DNA from: Caulobacter sp. RHG1
GTDB taxonomy: Bacteria; Pseudomonadota; Alphaproteobacteria; Caulobacterales; Caulobacteraceae
Assembly: GCF_013181195.1 (NCBI RefSeq)
Contig: NZ_SMZP01000001.1
Span: 372,001 to 436,000 of the forward strand
Direction: 5' to 3'
Length of the DNA: 64,000 nt
This document shows positions 17,046 through 25,310 of this stretch, one piece after another. The notes beneath the pieces were generated by a model. It made no database searches, was not told where the DNA came from, and was given only the letters and a program-made list of their open reading frames with translations. The position numbers were made by a program, and so were the translations under genes. The number at the start of each line of letters is the position of its first letter. Within the stretch, counting starts at the first letter, position 1.

Positions 17046-18548
17046 ATGGCCGACGCGCGTGCGTCCGGCGGGAGTTCGCCCGTCTATACGAATGGCTACA
17101 AAGCCGCGGTGCTGGGGCTGCTTCTGGCCACCTACACCTTCAACTTCATCGACCGGACGATCATCGCCACCATCGGTCAGGCCATCAAGGTCGACCTGAA
17201 GCTGACCGACACCCAGCTGGGCCTGCTGGGCGGCCTCTACTTCGCCCTCCTCTACACTCTGCTGGGCATTCCGATCGCCCGCTTGGCCGAGCGGTTCAAC
17301 CGGGTGACGATCATCTCGGTGTCGCTGGTCATCTGGTCGGGCTTCACCGCCCTGTGCGGCGCGGCCAGCAGCTTCGCCCAGCTGGCTCTGTTCCGCTTCG
17401 GCGTCGGCGTCGGCGAGGCCGGCTGCTCGCCGCCCAGCCACTCGCTGATCAGTGACTATTACGAGCCCAAGAAGCGCGCCTCGGCCCTGTCGATCTATTC
17501 GTTCGGCATCCCGCTGGGCACGATGTTCGGCGCGGTCGCCGGCGGCTGGCTGGCCACCGAGTTCAGCTGGCGCGTGGCTTTCGTCATTGTCGGCCTGCCC
17601 GGCATCATCCTGGCCCTGATCGTCAAGCTGGTGATCAAGGAGCCGCCGCGCGGCCACTCCGAGCTTGTCGAGACGCCGCTGGAGGCCGAGGACGTGGTCG
17701 TCGAGGCGCCGGCCAAGCCCGCCTTCTCGCTGGCCAACGAGTTCAAGGAACTGTGGGCCGTCTCCAAGGTGCTGTTCGGCAAATGGCCGGTGCTGCACAT
17801 GGTGCTGGGCGTGACCATCGCCTCGTTCGGCTCCTACGGCTCGGGCGCCTTCGTGCCCTCGTATTTCGTGCGGGCCTTCGGGCTGAACCTGGCTGAGGTC
17901 GGGCTGATCGTCGGCCTGATCGGCGGCTTCTCGGCCGGCGTCGGCACCCTGGTCGGCGGCTTCTTGAGCGACTGGGCCGCCAAGCGCAGCGTCAAGTGGT
18001 ACGCCTGGACCCCGGCCATCGGCCTGATCGTCTGCACGCCGATCTATATCCTCGCCTACCTGCAGACCGACTGGAAGGCGACGGCGGCGATCCTGCTGAT
18101 CCCGGGCATCTTCCACTATGTCTACCTGGCCCCGACCTTCGGCGTCGTCCAGAACTCGGTCGAGCCGCACCGCCGCGCCACCGCGACGGCCTTGCTGTTC
18201 TTCTTCCTGAACCTGATCGCCCTGGGCGGCGGGCCGGTCTTCACCGGCTGGCTGATCGACCACCTGGCGCAGTACCACTTCAATGTTCCGGACGCTGGCG
18301 GCGTGGTCCACAGTCTGCTGGCCTCCTTCGGCCAGACCGGCGCGACCAGCTTCGCGGCGGCCTGCCCCGGCGGCGTTGCGCCGGCCGGTTCCCCAGCCGA
18401 ACTGGCCGCGCAGTGCCGCACGACCCTGGCGCTGTCGAGCCAGCAGGGGATCATCATCTCGCTGTGCTTCTACGCCTGGGCGGGCGTCCACTACGCCCTG
18501 GCCAGCATCGGCATGGTCAAGCACATGAAGGAACGCGCAGGCGCCTAA
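17046..18548 (+). CDS. Spinster-type MFS transporter (second paralog)
   Basis: A 500-residue 12-helix MFS protein very similar in layout to the gene at 15558: YTFNFIDRTIIATIG in helix 1, GIPIARLAERFNR in loop 2-3, and GVGVGEAGCSPPSHSLISDYYEP. It differs by a longer acidic central loop (residues about 205-230) and a Cys/Pro-rich periplasmic loop near the end. The ATG at 17046 is preceded by AAGGGAGAG. The substrate is unknown; amphipathic lipids or hydrophobic organic acids are typical guesses for this branch. Confidence 0.88.
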   Translation: MADARASGGSSPVYTNGYKAAVLGLLLATYTFNFIDRTIIATIGQAIKVDLKLTDTQLGLLGGLYFALLYTLLGIPIARLAERFNRVTIISVSLVIWSGFTALCGAASSFAQLALFRFGVGVGEAGCSPPSHSLISDYYEPKKRASALSIYSFGIPLGTMFGAVAGGWLATEFSWRVAFVIVGLPGIILALIVKLVIKEPPRGHSELVETPLEAEDVVVEAPAKPAFSLANEFKELWAVSKVLFGKWPVLHMVLGVTIASFGSYGSGAFVPSYFVRAFGLNLAEVGLIVGLIGGFSAGVGTLVGGFLSDWAAKRSVKWYAWTPAIGLIVCTPIYILAYLQTDWKATAAILLIPGIFHYVYLAPTFGVVQNSVEPHRRATATALLFFFLNLIALGGGPVFTGWLIDHLAQYHFNVPDAGGVVHSLLASFGQTGATSFAAACPGGVAPAGSPAELAAQCRTTLALSSQQGIIISLCFYAWAGVHYALASIGMVKHMKERAGA

Positions 18549-18561
18549 GCGCAACCGAACG

Positions 18562-18596
18562 CCAGGCTGGACCGTTGGACCGACGGTCCAGCCTGG
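18562..18596 (+). terminator. 14-bp perfect hairpin after the second MFS gene
   Basis: The arms CCAGGCTGGACCGT and ACGGTCCAGCCTGG are perfectly complementary around the 7-nt loop TGGACCG. No T-run follows on the plus strand, and the downstream start codon is only 8 nt away. It could therefore be a terminator or a structure controlling the next gene. Confidence 0.6.
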
Positions 18597-18603
18597 AGAC
18601 GTC

Positions 18604-19359
18604 ATGTCCGCCCCCCGCTTCACCGCACCCCTCGCCTGCCTGACGCTGATGATCGCCGCCTCGCCCGCCCTGGCGCGGCAGGACTATGCTTGGCAGGGGT
18701 TCGCAGCGGCGGACGCCATGAACACGCTGCACCACAACCTGCTAAACCGCACGAACGAGGCCGCTCAGGAGCGTCGCGACAGGGCCGCTGGCCGGCGCCC
18801 CGCCGCGCGTCCGACCCCGTCGACCGCCCTCCCGGCCAACCAACTGACCTTCCGCCGGGATCCAGCCGTCACTCGCGCGGTGCAGGCCGACCTCGTCCAG
18901 CGGGTCTCCAAGCGCGACGCCGTCGCCGGTCGCGCGCTGTCACAGGATCTGGCCCGCCAGGATCCCATCACCGTCGCCACGCCGGTATTCCGCCGCTTTG
19001 GCCTCGACACCGGCAATGTCGTCGACGCCACGGCGATCTACTTCATGGGCATGTGGGGCGTGGCCAACAACGTCGAGGCCCAGATGAGCCCGACCCAGGC
19101 CCGCGGGGCCCGGGCCCACGTCGCCCGCACGGTGAACTTCGCCGGCATGGGCCTGAACACCCCCGCCGCCCGCCAACGCTACGCAGACAGTCTGGTCTAT
19201 CAGGCGCTGCTGATGGACGCCGCCATCGAGCGCGCCCAGAACCAGAAGGACACCGCCCAACAGCGCGCCCTGGCCGACGCCGCCCACGGCCACATGGTCA
19301 GCCTGGGCCTGGACATGCGCAAGCTAGCCATCACCGATCAGGGCTTCGTCTCGCGCTAA
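18604..19359 (+). CDS. Exported protein of unknown function (DUF6683-like)
   Basis: A 251-residue protein with a signal peptide (cleavage near ALARQD, residue 25). The rest is helical and Ala/Arg-rich. A low-complexity basic stretch (RRDRAAGRRPAARPTPS) precedes a conserved-looking core, where DATAIYFMGMWGVANN is the most distinctive segment. It resembles the DUF6683 group from memory, which I cannot verify here. The start lies 8 nt after a strong hairpin. No function is proposed. Confidence 0.68.
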   Translation: MSAPRFTAPLACLTLMIAASPALARQDYAWQGFAAADAMNTLHHNLLNRTNEAAQERRDRAAGRRPAARPTPSTALPANQLTFRRDPAVTRAVQADLVQRVSKRDAVAGRALSQDLARQDPITVATPVFRRFGLDTGNVVDATAIYFMGMWGVANNVEAQMSPTQARGARAHVARTVNFAGMGLNTPAARQRYADSLVYQALLMDAAIERAQNQKDTAQQRALADAAHGHMVSLGLDMRKLAITDQGFVSR

Positions 19360-19411
19360 GTAATAAGCCTCTTCCCTTGACTCCCCGGCCCTCCCGGCCG
19401 AAACGCCGCCC

Positions 19412-20722
19412 ATGATCAGCCGCTACGCCCGCCCCGAAGCCGCCGCCATCTGGTCCAGCCAGACCAAGTACAAGATCTGGTTCGAGATCGAGGCCCACGC
19501 CGCCGACGCCATGGCCGAGATCGGGACCATCCCGAAGCTCGCCGCCGAGACGATCTGGGAAAAGGGCCGCGACGCGGTCTGGGACAGCGACCGCATCGAC
19601 GAGATCGAACGCGTCACCAAGCACGACGTCATCGCCTTCCTGACCCACGTGTCGGAAATCGTCGGTCCGGAAGCCCGCTTCCTGCACCAGGGCATGACCA
19701 GCAGCGACGTGCTGGACACCTGCTTCGCCGTGCAGCTCAGCAAGGCCACCGACCTGCTGCTGGAAGACGTCGACCTCGTCCTGGCCGCCCTGAAGCGCCG
19801 CGCGCTCGAGCACAAGATGACCGTCTGCGTCGGCCGCAGCCACGGCATCCACGCCGAACCGATCACCTTCGGCCTGAAGCTGGCCGGCTACTACGCCGAG
19901 TTCCAGCGCGCCAAGGAGCGCCTGGCCATGGCCAAGTTCGAGATCGCCACCTGCGCGATCTCGGGCGCCGTCGGCACCTTCGCCAATGTCGATCCGCGCG
20001 TCGAACAGCACGTGGCCGACAAGATGGGCCTGGCCGTCGAGCCGGTCTCGACCCAGGTCATCCCGCGCGACCGCCATGCGGCCTATTTCGCAGCCCTGGG
20101 CGTCGTGGCCTCGTCGGTCGAGCGCCTGGCCACCGAGATCCGCCACCTGCAGCGCACCGAGGTCCTGGAAGCCGAAGAGCCCTTCGAGGTCGGCCAAAAG
20201 GGTTCGTCGGCCATGCCGCACAAGCGCAACCCGATCCTGACCGAGAACCTGACGGGCCTGGCCCGCCTGGTCCGCTCGGCCGTGGTCCCGGCGATGGAGA
20301 ACGTCGCCCTCTGGCACGAGCGCGACATCAGCCACTCGTCGGTCGAGCGCGGCATCGGTCCCGACGCCACCATCCACCTCGACTTCGCCCTGCGCCGCCT
20401 GGCCGGCGTCATCGAGCGCTTCAACATCTATCCCGACAACATGGCCAAGAACCTGGACAAGCTGGGGGGCCTGGTGTTCTCGCAGCGCGTCATGCTGGCC
20501 CTGACCCAGGAAGGCGTGTCGCGTGAGGACGCCTACGCCGCCGTCCAGGGCAACGCCATGAAGGTCTGGCGCGGCGAAGGCCGCTTCCTCGACCTCTTGA
20601 AGGCCGACGAGACCGTCTCCAAGGCCCTGTCGGACGAGGCGCTCGAGAGCCTGTTCGACCTCGGCTACCACACCAAGAACGTCGACGTGATCTTCGACCG
20701 CGTGTTCGGGGTTCAGGGCTGA
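19412..20722 (+). CDS. purB: Adenylosuccinate lyase
   Basis: A 436-residue fumarase/aspartase-superfamily enzyme that acts twice in purine synthesis: SAICAR to AICAR and adenylosuccinate to AMP. Signatures are TSSDVLDTC (about residues 95-103), the GRSHGIHAEPITFG segment with the catalytic His, and the superfamily signature GSSAMPHKRNP (about residues 265-275). The length is typical. It heads a plus-strand purine region; the stop TGA overlaps the proposed CTG start of the DNA glycosylase-like gene. Confidence 0.96.
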   Translation: MISRYARPEAAAIWSSQTKYKIWFEIEAHAADAMAEIGTIPKLAAETIWEKGRDAVWDSDRIDEIERVTKHDVIAFLTHVSEIVGPEARFLHQGMTSSDVLDTCFAVQLSKATDLLLEDVDLVLAALKRRALEHKMTVCVGRSHGIHAEPITFGLKLAGYYAEFQRAKERLAMAKFEIATCAISGAVGTFANVDPRVEQHVADKMGLAVEPVSTQVIPRDRHAAYFAALGVVASSVERLATEIRHLQRTEVLEAEEPFEVGQKGSSAMPHKRNPILTENLTGLARLVRSAVVPAMENVALWHERDISHSSVERGIGPDATIHLDFALRRLAGVIERFNIYPDNMAKNLDKLGGLVFSQRVMLALTQEGVSREDAYAAVQGNAMKVWRGEGRFLDLLKADETVSKALSDEALESLFDLGYHTKNVDVIFDRVFGVQG

Positions 20723-21210
20723 TCCGCAAGGCAGGCTTCCCGGCGGTCGTCGACGCAAGCACTCGCGTCCTGATCCTGGGCAGCCTGCCGGGCGAGGCCT
20801 CGCTGGCCGTACAGCAGTACTACGGCAATCCCAGGAACGCCTTCTGGCGGCTAATCGAGGGCGTGTTGGGCACGTCCCTGGTCCCGTTGGCCTACGAGGA
20901 CCGCCTGGCGACCCTGCTGGCGCATCGCGTGGGCCTGTGGGACGTCATCGCCGAAGCCGAACGCCCCGGCAGCCTCGACGCCGCCATCCGCGATCCCGCA
21001 GCCAACGACCTCCTGGCCTTGATAGACACCCTGCCCGCGCTGCGGTTGGTGGCCTTCAACGGTGGGACAGCGGCCAAGCTCGGCGGCCGGCTGATCGGCG
21101 ACCGCATCCTCACCCTGGCCCTGCCCTCCTCCAGCCCGGCCCACGCGGCGCGGACCTTCGAGCAGAAGGCGCAGGCGTGGAACGCGCTGCGCGATTCCCT
21201 GAGAACCTGA
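20719..21210 (+). CDS. Hypoxanthine (deoxyinosine) DNA glycosylase-like protein, probable CTG start
   Basis: The 163-residue frame encodes a uracil-DNA-glycosylase-superfamily protein. RVLILGSLPGEASL, QQYYGNPRNAFWRLIE and the late LPSSSPAHA are hallmarks of the hypoxanthine-DNA glycosylase / Mug-like group, which removes deaminated bases. The first canonical start (GTG at 20863) lies after these motifs and would delete the active-site loop. In frame, the only start-like codon near the expected N-terminus is CTG at 20719, overlapping the purB stop as CTGA, analogous to the usual ATGA coupling. A pairing of purine synthesis with hypoxanthine repair is attractive but inferred. Confidence 0.75.
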   Translation: MIRKAGFPAVVDASTRVLILGSLPGEASLAVQQYYGNPRNAFWRLIEGVLGTSLVPLAYEDRLATLLAHRVGLWDVIAEAERPGSLDAAIRDPAANDLLALIDTLPALRLVAFNGGTAAKLGGRLIGDRILTLALPSSSPAHAARTFEQKAQAWNALRDSLRT

Positions 21211-21226
21211 CGTCCGGCCAAACAAA

Positions 21227-21252
21227 AAGGCCGCCCCCGAAGGAGCGGCCTT
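21227..21252. terminator. Bidirectional terminator between convergent genes
   Basis: An 8-bp stem (AAGGCCGC / GCGGCCTT) with a 10-nt loop is flanked by A-rich and T-containing sequence on both sides. It lies between the glycosylase-like gene and the DUF1476 gene. Confidence 0.78.
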
Positions 21253-21276
21253 GTTCGTCTCGGCTTGTGACGAAGC

Positions 21277-21594
21277 TTACTCGCCAGCCTTGATCTGCTC
21301 GCGGGCCTGGGCCAGCAGCTCGGCCATCTTCATGCGCACTTCGCTGTCCGAAACCGACACGCCCGAGCCCTTCAGGTCTTCCGAGACCTTGCGGAACACG
21401 TCTTCGTCGCCCGGCTGTTCGAAGTCGGACTTCACCACGGCGCGTGCGTACTCCTCGACCGTCGCCAGGCCCATCAGGCCGGCGGCCCATTCGCCCAGCA
21501 GGCGGTTGCGGCGCGCGGTCGCCTTGAATTCCAGTTCGTTGTCGTGCGCGAACTTGCGTTCGAAGCCCTGTTCGCGTTCGTCGAAGGTGGTCAT
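21277..21594 (-). CDS. F1-ATPase inhibitor zeta subunit (DUF1476)
   Basis: A 105-residue protein starting MTTFDEREQGFERKFAHDNE and continuing with ARRNRLLGEWAA, the signature of the alphaproteobacterial DUF1476 family. In Paracoccus denitrificans this family member is the zeta inhibitor that blocks ATP hydrolysis by F1. It is helical, hydrophilic and cytoplasmic. I chose the ATG at 21594 over upstream frames because it fits the family N-terminus. A 25-bp palindrome lies 20 bp upstream, followed by an intergenic repeat. Confidence 0.88.
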   Translation of the reverse strand: MTTFDEREQGFERKFAHDNELEFKATARRNRLLGEWAAGLMGLATVEEYARAVVKSDFEQPGDEDVFRKVSEDLKGSGVSVSDSEVRMKMAELLAQAREQIKAGE

Positions 21595-21614
21595 GAGGGC
21601 CCCAAAGTCGCCAA

Positions 21615-21639
21615 GAGCCTGTCGGGTCCCGACAGGCTC
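21615..21639. promoter_or_regulatory. Perfect 25-bp palindrome upstream of the zeta-inhibitor gene
   Basis: The arms GAGCCTGTCGGG and CCCGACAGGCTC (12 bp each) are perfectly complementary around a single central T. It lies between the start codon and the palindromic repeat, so it could be a protein-binding site or a leader hairpin. Confidence 0.55.
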
Positions 21640-21644
21640 CAATT

Positions 21645-21704
21645 CTAAACGTTTAGAGCATGATGGTCGCCGAAACCGGCGTCCACTTTCGGCTATCATG
21701 CTCT
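21645..21704. repeat. Palindromic intergenic repeat of the alphaproteobacterial type
   Basis: CTAAACGTTTAG (21645-21656) is joined to a larger inverted repeat with arms AGAGCATGAT (21655-21664) and ATCATGCTCT (21695-21704). An inner stem pairs GCCGAAA (21669-21675) with TTTCGGC (21687-21693). From memory, this AGAGCATGAT...ATCATGCTCT pattern with internal AAAGTGG/ACCGG-like sequence is a widespread intergenic repeat in Rhizobiales. Confidence 0.75.
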
Positions 21705-21970
21705 TCCGCCGGCTGCATATCCCGTGGCGGTCTCCACCGCAATCGGCCCTGAAGCCGCAGGCGACGTTTCGGTGGCCTCTTAGACCAAAAAGACCCACCC
21801 GTGTTTGCGCCATAACGCCCCTTCAGGTAGGTTCCACAGGACATTTTCAGTGAGCGGCCTTGAGTCGAACGCCGCGCGCAGCTATCCGCCGCGCGCGCTT
21901 TTCGTTTCTCCGGAGAAAGTTTCCGGACCTTGGCCGAGCGCGCGCTTCCAGAAGGGCCTCGACGAGAGCC

Positions 21971-22729
21971 ATGACCACCCGCCGCAAGAAGATTTACGAA
22001 GGCAAGGCGAAGATCCTGTACGAGGGGCCCGAGCCCGGTACGCTGATCCAGTACTTCAAGGACGATGCGACGGCCTTCAACGCCCAGAAGAAGGCGGTCC
22101 TGGAAGGCAAGGGCGTCATCAATAACCGCATCAGCGAGTACATCATGACTCGCCTGAACGGGATCGGCGTCCAGAACCACTTCATCCGCCGCCTGAACCT
22201 GCGCGAGCAGCTGATCAAGGAAGTCGAGATCGTCCCGCTCGAGGTCGTGGTGCGCAACATCGCCGCCGGCTCGATCGCCACGCGCCTGGGCCTGACGGAA
22301 GGTCAGCCCCTGCCCCGCTCGATCATCGAATTCTACTACAAGGACGACAAGCTGGGCGACCCGATGGTGTCCGAAGAGCACATCACCGCGTTCAACTGGG
22401 CCGCGACCCAGGAGATCGACGACATGATGGCCATGGCGCTGCGGGTGAACGACTATCTGTCGGGCCTGTTCAGCGCCGTCGGCATCACGCTGGTGGACTT
22501 CAAGATCGAGTTCGGCCGCATCTACGAGGGCGACTTCTCGCGGATCATCCTGGCCGACGAGATCAGCCCCGACAGCTGCCGTCTGTGGGACAGCGTCACC
22601 AACGAGAAGCTGGACAAGGACCGCTTCCGTCGCGACCTGGGCAACGTCATCGAAAGCTATACCGAGGTGGCCCGCCGCCTGGGGATCATGAAGGAAATGC
22701 CGACCGTCATCCAAGGCGGCGTGCACTAA
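21971..22729 (+). CDS. purC: SAICAR synthetase
   Basis: A 252-residue phosphoribosylaminoimidazole-succinocarboxamide synthase that ligates CAIR with aspartate in purine synthesis. The family start [14 protein letters not shown], the [18 protein letters not shown] segment and DFKIEFGR / [15 protein letters not shown] are clear. I chose the ATG at 21971 ([11 protein letters not shown]); the upstream open frame to 21860 is basic and unlike the family. purS follows by 55 nt. Confidence 0.95.
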   Translation: MTTRRKKIYEGKAKILYEGPEPGTLIQYFKDDATAFNAQKKAVLEGKGVINNRISEYIMTRLNGIGVQNHFIRRLNLREQLIKEVEIVPLEVVVRNIAAGSIATRLGLTEGQPLPRSIIEFYYKDDKLGDPMVSEEHITAFNWAATQEIDDMMAMALRVNDYLSGLFSAVGITLVDFKIEFGRIYEGDFSRIILADEISPDSCRLWDSVTNEKLDKDRFRRDLGNVIESYTEVARRLGIMKEMPTVIQGGVH

Positions 22730-22784
22730 GCCTTCGGTTCCGAATTTGCCGCGACCGGCCGTGTCGCGAGGGGAGATTTTGTCA

Positions 22785-23024
22785 GTGAAAGCCACCGTCC
22801 ACGTGTTCCTGAAGCCCGGCGTTCTCGACGTTCAGGGCAAGGCTGTCGAAAACGCTCTGCACGGCCTGGGCTGGCCGTCGGTCAAGGACGCCCGCGTCGG
22901 CCGCGTGATCGAGTTCGACCTCGACGGCACGGATGCCGAAGCCGCCAAGGCCGAGGTCAAGAGCATGTGCGAGAAGCTGCTGGCCAACACGGTCATCGAA
23001 AGCTACCGCATCGAGGTGGCGTAA
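22785..23024 (+). CDS. purS: FGAM synthetase subunit PurS
   Basis: A 79-residue small subunit that bridges PurQ and PurL in the three-part phosphoribosylformylglycinamidine synthetase. The sequence KATVHVFLKPGVLDVQGKAVENAL is diagnostic. GTG at 22785 gives the standard N-terminus, with GGGGAG about 11 nt upstream; a TTG 6 nt earlier is an alternative. It follows purC directly, and a strong terminator follows it. Its partners purQ and purL lie 2.8 and 6.3 kb downstream. Confidence 0.92.
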   Translation: MKATVHVFLKPGVLDVQGKAVENALHGLGWPSVKDARVGRVIEFDLDGTDAEAAKAEVKSMCEKLLANTVIESYRIEVA

Positions 23025-23049
23025 GCCCCTCTGCAAGATCAAGCTGATG

Positions 23050-23080
23050 AAAGCCCTCAAGCCCTGCTTGAGGGCTTTTC
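23050..23080 (+). terminator. Rho-independent terminator after purS
   Basis: A stem of about 12 bp (AAAGCCCTCAAG / CTTGAGGGCTTT) with loop CCCTG is followed by TTC and ATTTGG. It ends the purC-purS transcript and also faces the convergent TetR gene. Confidence 0.85.
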
Positions 23081-23086
23081 ATTTGG

Positions 23087-23713
23087 CTATGCCGCGAAGC
23101 TGGCCCGAAGCGTCGTGAGACTGATCTCGCGGATCGGCTCCAGGTCCATGGCAGGGTCGATCAACAGCTGGGTCGACAGTCCCAGCAGCAGCGAGCCGAC
23201 CATGAGTGCGGCCGCGTCGGCGTTCAGCCCGGTCCGCACCACGCCCTCTTCCTGGCCGCGCAGCACCAGCGCCTCCAGCCGCAGCTCCACCGTCTTGTGC
23301 GCCTCGGCAAAGGGCCCACGCAGGCCCGAGACCTCGGCCACCGCACCGGCCATCATCACGAAATAGGCCCGCATCTCCTGGTCCTGAGCCAGGTTGCGCA
23401 GGAAGATGTCGACGAAGGCCAGGATCGCCTCCAGGCCATTGAGATCGTCCAGTCGCCGATCGTCCAGCAGCCCCTCGATCCGCGCCTGCAAGCGCGCGAT
23501 GAGCGCCTCGATCAGACCCTGCTTGGAGCCGAACCGCTGGGTCGCCAGACCGCGGCTGTAGCCGGCCCGCGCCCCGATCGCCTCGAAGGTCGCCGCCGCC
23601 GTCCCCTGCTGCGCGATCAGCTCGGCCGCCGCACGCAGCAGCTCGCTCTCGGACTGCTGGCGCCGATCGGACTGGGTGCGGCGTACGGGCGGGGCCTTAA
23701 GGGCGGACGTCAT
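23087..23713 (-). CDS. TetR-family transcriptional regulator
   Basis: A 208-residue repressor-type protein. The N-terminal helix-turn-helix spans roughly residues 22-70 (LLRAAAELIAQQGTAAATFEAIGARAGYSRGLATQRFGSKQGL in outline), with the typical GxSRGLxTxRFGSK recognition helix. The C-terminal ligand-binding domain is all helical. ATG at 23713 is chosen because it starts the conserved domain with a suitable lead. It is divergent from the P450 gene, and a 26-bp inverted repeat lies in the 81-bp gap, so it very likely represses the P450 genes and itself. Confidence 0.9.
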   Translation of the reverse strand: MTSALKAPPVRRTQSDRRQQSESELLRAAAELIAQQGTAAATFEAIGARAGYSRGLATQRFGSKQGLIEALIARLQARIEGLLDDRRLDDLNGLEAILAFVDIFLRNLAQDQEMRAYFVMMAGAVAEVSGLRGPFAEAHKTVELRLEALVLRGQEEGVVRTGLNADAAALMVGSLLLGLSTQLLIDPAMDLEPIREISLTTLRASFAA

Positions 23714-23727
23714 CTTGCAGAACCTAG

Positions 23728-23753
23728 TTATTTGTTGAACAACAAGCAAATAA
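23728..23753. promoter_or_regulatory. TetR operator candidate between the regulator and P450 genes
   Basis: The arms TTATTTG and CAAATAA (7 bp perfect), with an inner TTG / CAA pair, lie between the divergent start codons. This is the standard position for TetR autoregulation and control of a divergent target. Confidence 0.7.
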
Positions 23754-23794
23754 GAGAAGCGACCCCGATGTCGCTCTGACAGGGAGTCCAGGAC

Positions 23795-25069
23795 ATGCCG
23801 ATTCCGGCCCAGATCGCGCGCGATATCGTCGACCCTGCCGCTTATGCCGACGGCGACCGTGTCGACCAGGCCTTCGCCTGGCTGCGCCGCGAAGCGCCGC
23901 TGGACGTGGCCCAGCCCGAGGGCTTCGATCCGTTCTGGGTCGTCACCCGCCATGCCGACATCCTGGAGGTCGAGCGCCAGAACGAGCTCTTCCACAACGG
24001 CGACCGCGCCACGGTGCTGACCACCATCGAGGCCGACCAGAAGGTGCGCGAGATGATGGGCGGCTCGCCGCATCTGGTCCGCTCGCTGGTGCAGATGGAC
24101 AACCCCGACCACTTCGCCTACCGCCGCGTGACCCAGCCGTCCTTGATGCCGCAGAACCTGCGGGCGCTGGAGGCCCGCATTCGCGAGATCGCGCGCGGCT
24201 TCATCGACCGCATGGCCCAGCACGGCGACCGCTGCGACTTCGCCCGCGACGTGGCGTTCCTCTATCCGCTGCACGTGATCATGGAGGTGCTGGGCGTGCC
24301 CGAGGCCGACGAGCCCCGCATGCTGAAACTGACCCAGGAACTGTTCGGCAACGCCGACCCGGAGCTGAACCGCACCGGCAAGTCGATCACCGACGTCAAG
24401 GAAGGCGTCGACAGCATCCAGTCGGTGGTCATGGACTTCATGCTGTACTTCAACGCCATCACCGAGGACCGCCGCGCAGCGCCGCGCGAGGACCTGGCCA
24501 GCATCATCGCCAACGGCAAGGTCGACGGCCAGCCGATGGGTCACCTGGAGGCGATGAGCTACTACATCATCACCGCCACGGCCGGCCACGACACCACGTC
24601 CTCGACCACCGCCGGCGCGCTGTGGGCCCTGGCCGAAAACCCCGAGCAGTTCGCCAAGGTCAAAGCCGATCCGTCGCTGATCCCCGGCCTGATCGAGGAG
24701 TCGATCCGCTGGGTCACGCCGGTGAAGCATTTCATGCGCACCGCCACCGCCGACACCGAACTGGCGGGCAAGAAGATCGCCAAGGGCGACTGGCTGTTCC
24801 TGTCCTATCCGTCCGGCAACCGCGACGAGGCGGTGTTCGACGATCCGTTCGCCTTCAAGGTCGACCGCACGCCCAACAAGCACGTCGCCTTCGGCTACGG
24901 CGCGCATGTGTGCCTGGGCCAGCACCTGGCGCGGATGGAGATGCGGGTGCTGTGGGAGGAGCTGCTGGCGCGCCTGGACAGCGTCGAACTGGACGGCGCG
25001 CCGACGCGGATGACCGCCAACTTCGTCTGCGGCCCCAAGTCGGTGCCGATCCGCTTCAAGATGCGCTGA
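23795..25069 (+). CDS. Cytochrome P450
   Basis: A 424-residue soluble bacterial P450 monooxygenase. The oxygen-activating I-helix motif is [10 protein letters not shown], the ExxR motif is EESIR, and the heme-binding loop [10 protein letters not shown] places the thiolate ligand at Cys373. It would hydroxylate a small hydrophobic substrate that the sequence does not reveal. It starts 81 bp from the divergent TetR gene, and a rubredoxin gene follows after 7 nt, suggesting an electron donor within the operon. The usual [2Fe-2S] ferredoxin is not present here. Confidence 0.95.
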   Translation: MPIPAQIARDIVDPAAYADGDRVDQAFAWLRREAPLDVAQPEGFDPFWVVTRHADILEVERQNELFHNGDRATVLTTIEADQKVREMMGGSPHLVRSLVQMDNPDHFAYRRVTQPSLMPQNLRALEARIREIARGFIDRMAQHGDRCDFARDVAFLYPLHVIMEVLGVPEADEPRMLKLTQELFGNADPELNRTGKSITDVKEGVDSIQSVVMDFMLYFNAITEDRRAAPREDLASIIANGKVDGQPMGHLEAMSYYIITATAGHDTTSSTTAGALWALAENPEQFAKVKADPSLIPGLIEESIRWVTPVKHFMRTATADTELAGKKIAKGDWLFLSYPSGNRDEAVFDDPFAFKVDRTPNKHVAFGYGAHVCLGQHLARMEMRVLWEELLARLDSVELDGAPTRMTANFVCGPKSVPIRFKMR

Positions 25070-25076
25070 GGCGACG

Positions 25077-25253
25077 ATGAGCGCGCCCTACAAGGTCTGG
25101 CAGTGCCGCACCTGCGGTTATCTCTACGACGAGGCCGAGGGCGATCCGGGCGAAGGCCTGACGCCCGGCACGCGCTGGGCCGACATCCCCGCCAGCTGGA
25201 TCTGCCCGCTGTGCGGAACGCCGAAGTCGGATTTCGACATGGTGGAGCTCTGA
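25077..25253 (+). CDS. Rubredoxin, 58 aa
   Basis: A 58-residue electron carrier with the two iron-binding knuckles C10-x2-C13-G and C43-P-x-C46-G that bind one iron through four cysteines. The aromatic core ([18 protein letters not shown] and a WADIP segment) is the standard rubredoxin signature. ATG at 25077 lies 7 nt after the P450 stop. Rubredoxins usually serve alkane hydroxylases (AlkB); next to a P450 it is a candidate redox partner, which is inference. Confidence 0.93.
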   Translation: MSAPYKVWQCRTCGYLYDEAEGDPGEGLTPGTRWADIPASWICPLCGTPKSDFDMVEL

Positions 25254-25310
25254 GCCCCTTTCGCTCCGGGCTTCGCCACACGATGTTCCCCGGACGTAGG
25301 GAGAGCGTCG

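Noticed and set aside
23087..24925. 612-codon minus-strand frame joining TetR to the antisense of the P450 gene
   Set aside because: Only the portion from 23713 down is TetR; upstream it runs through the operator and is antisense to the P450 gene.
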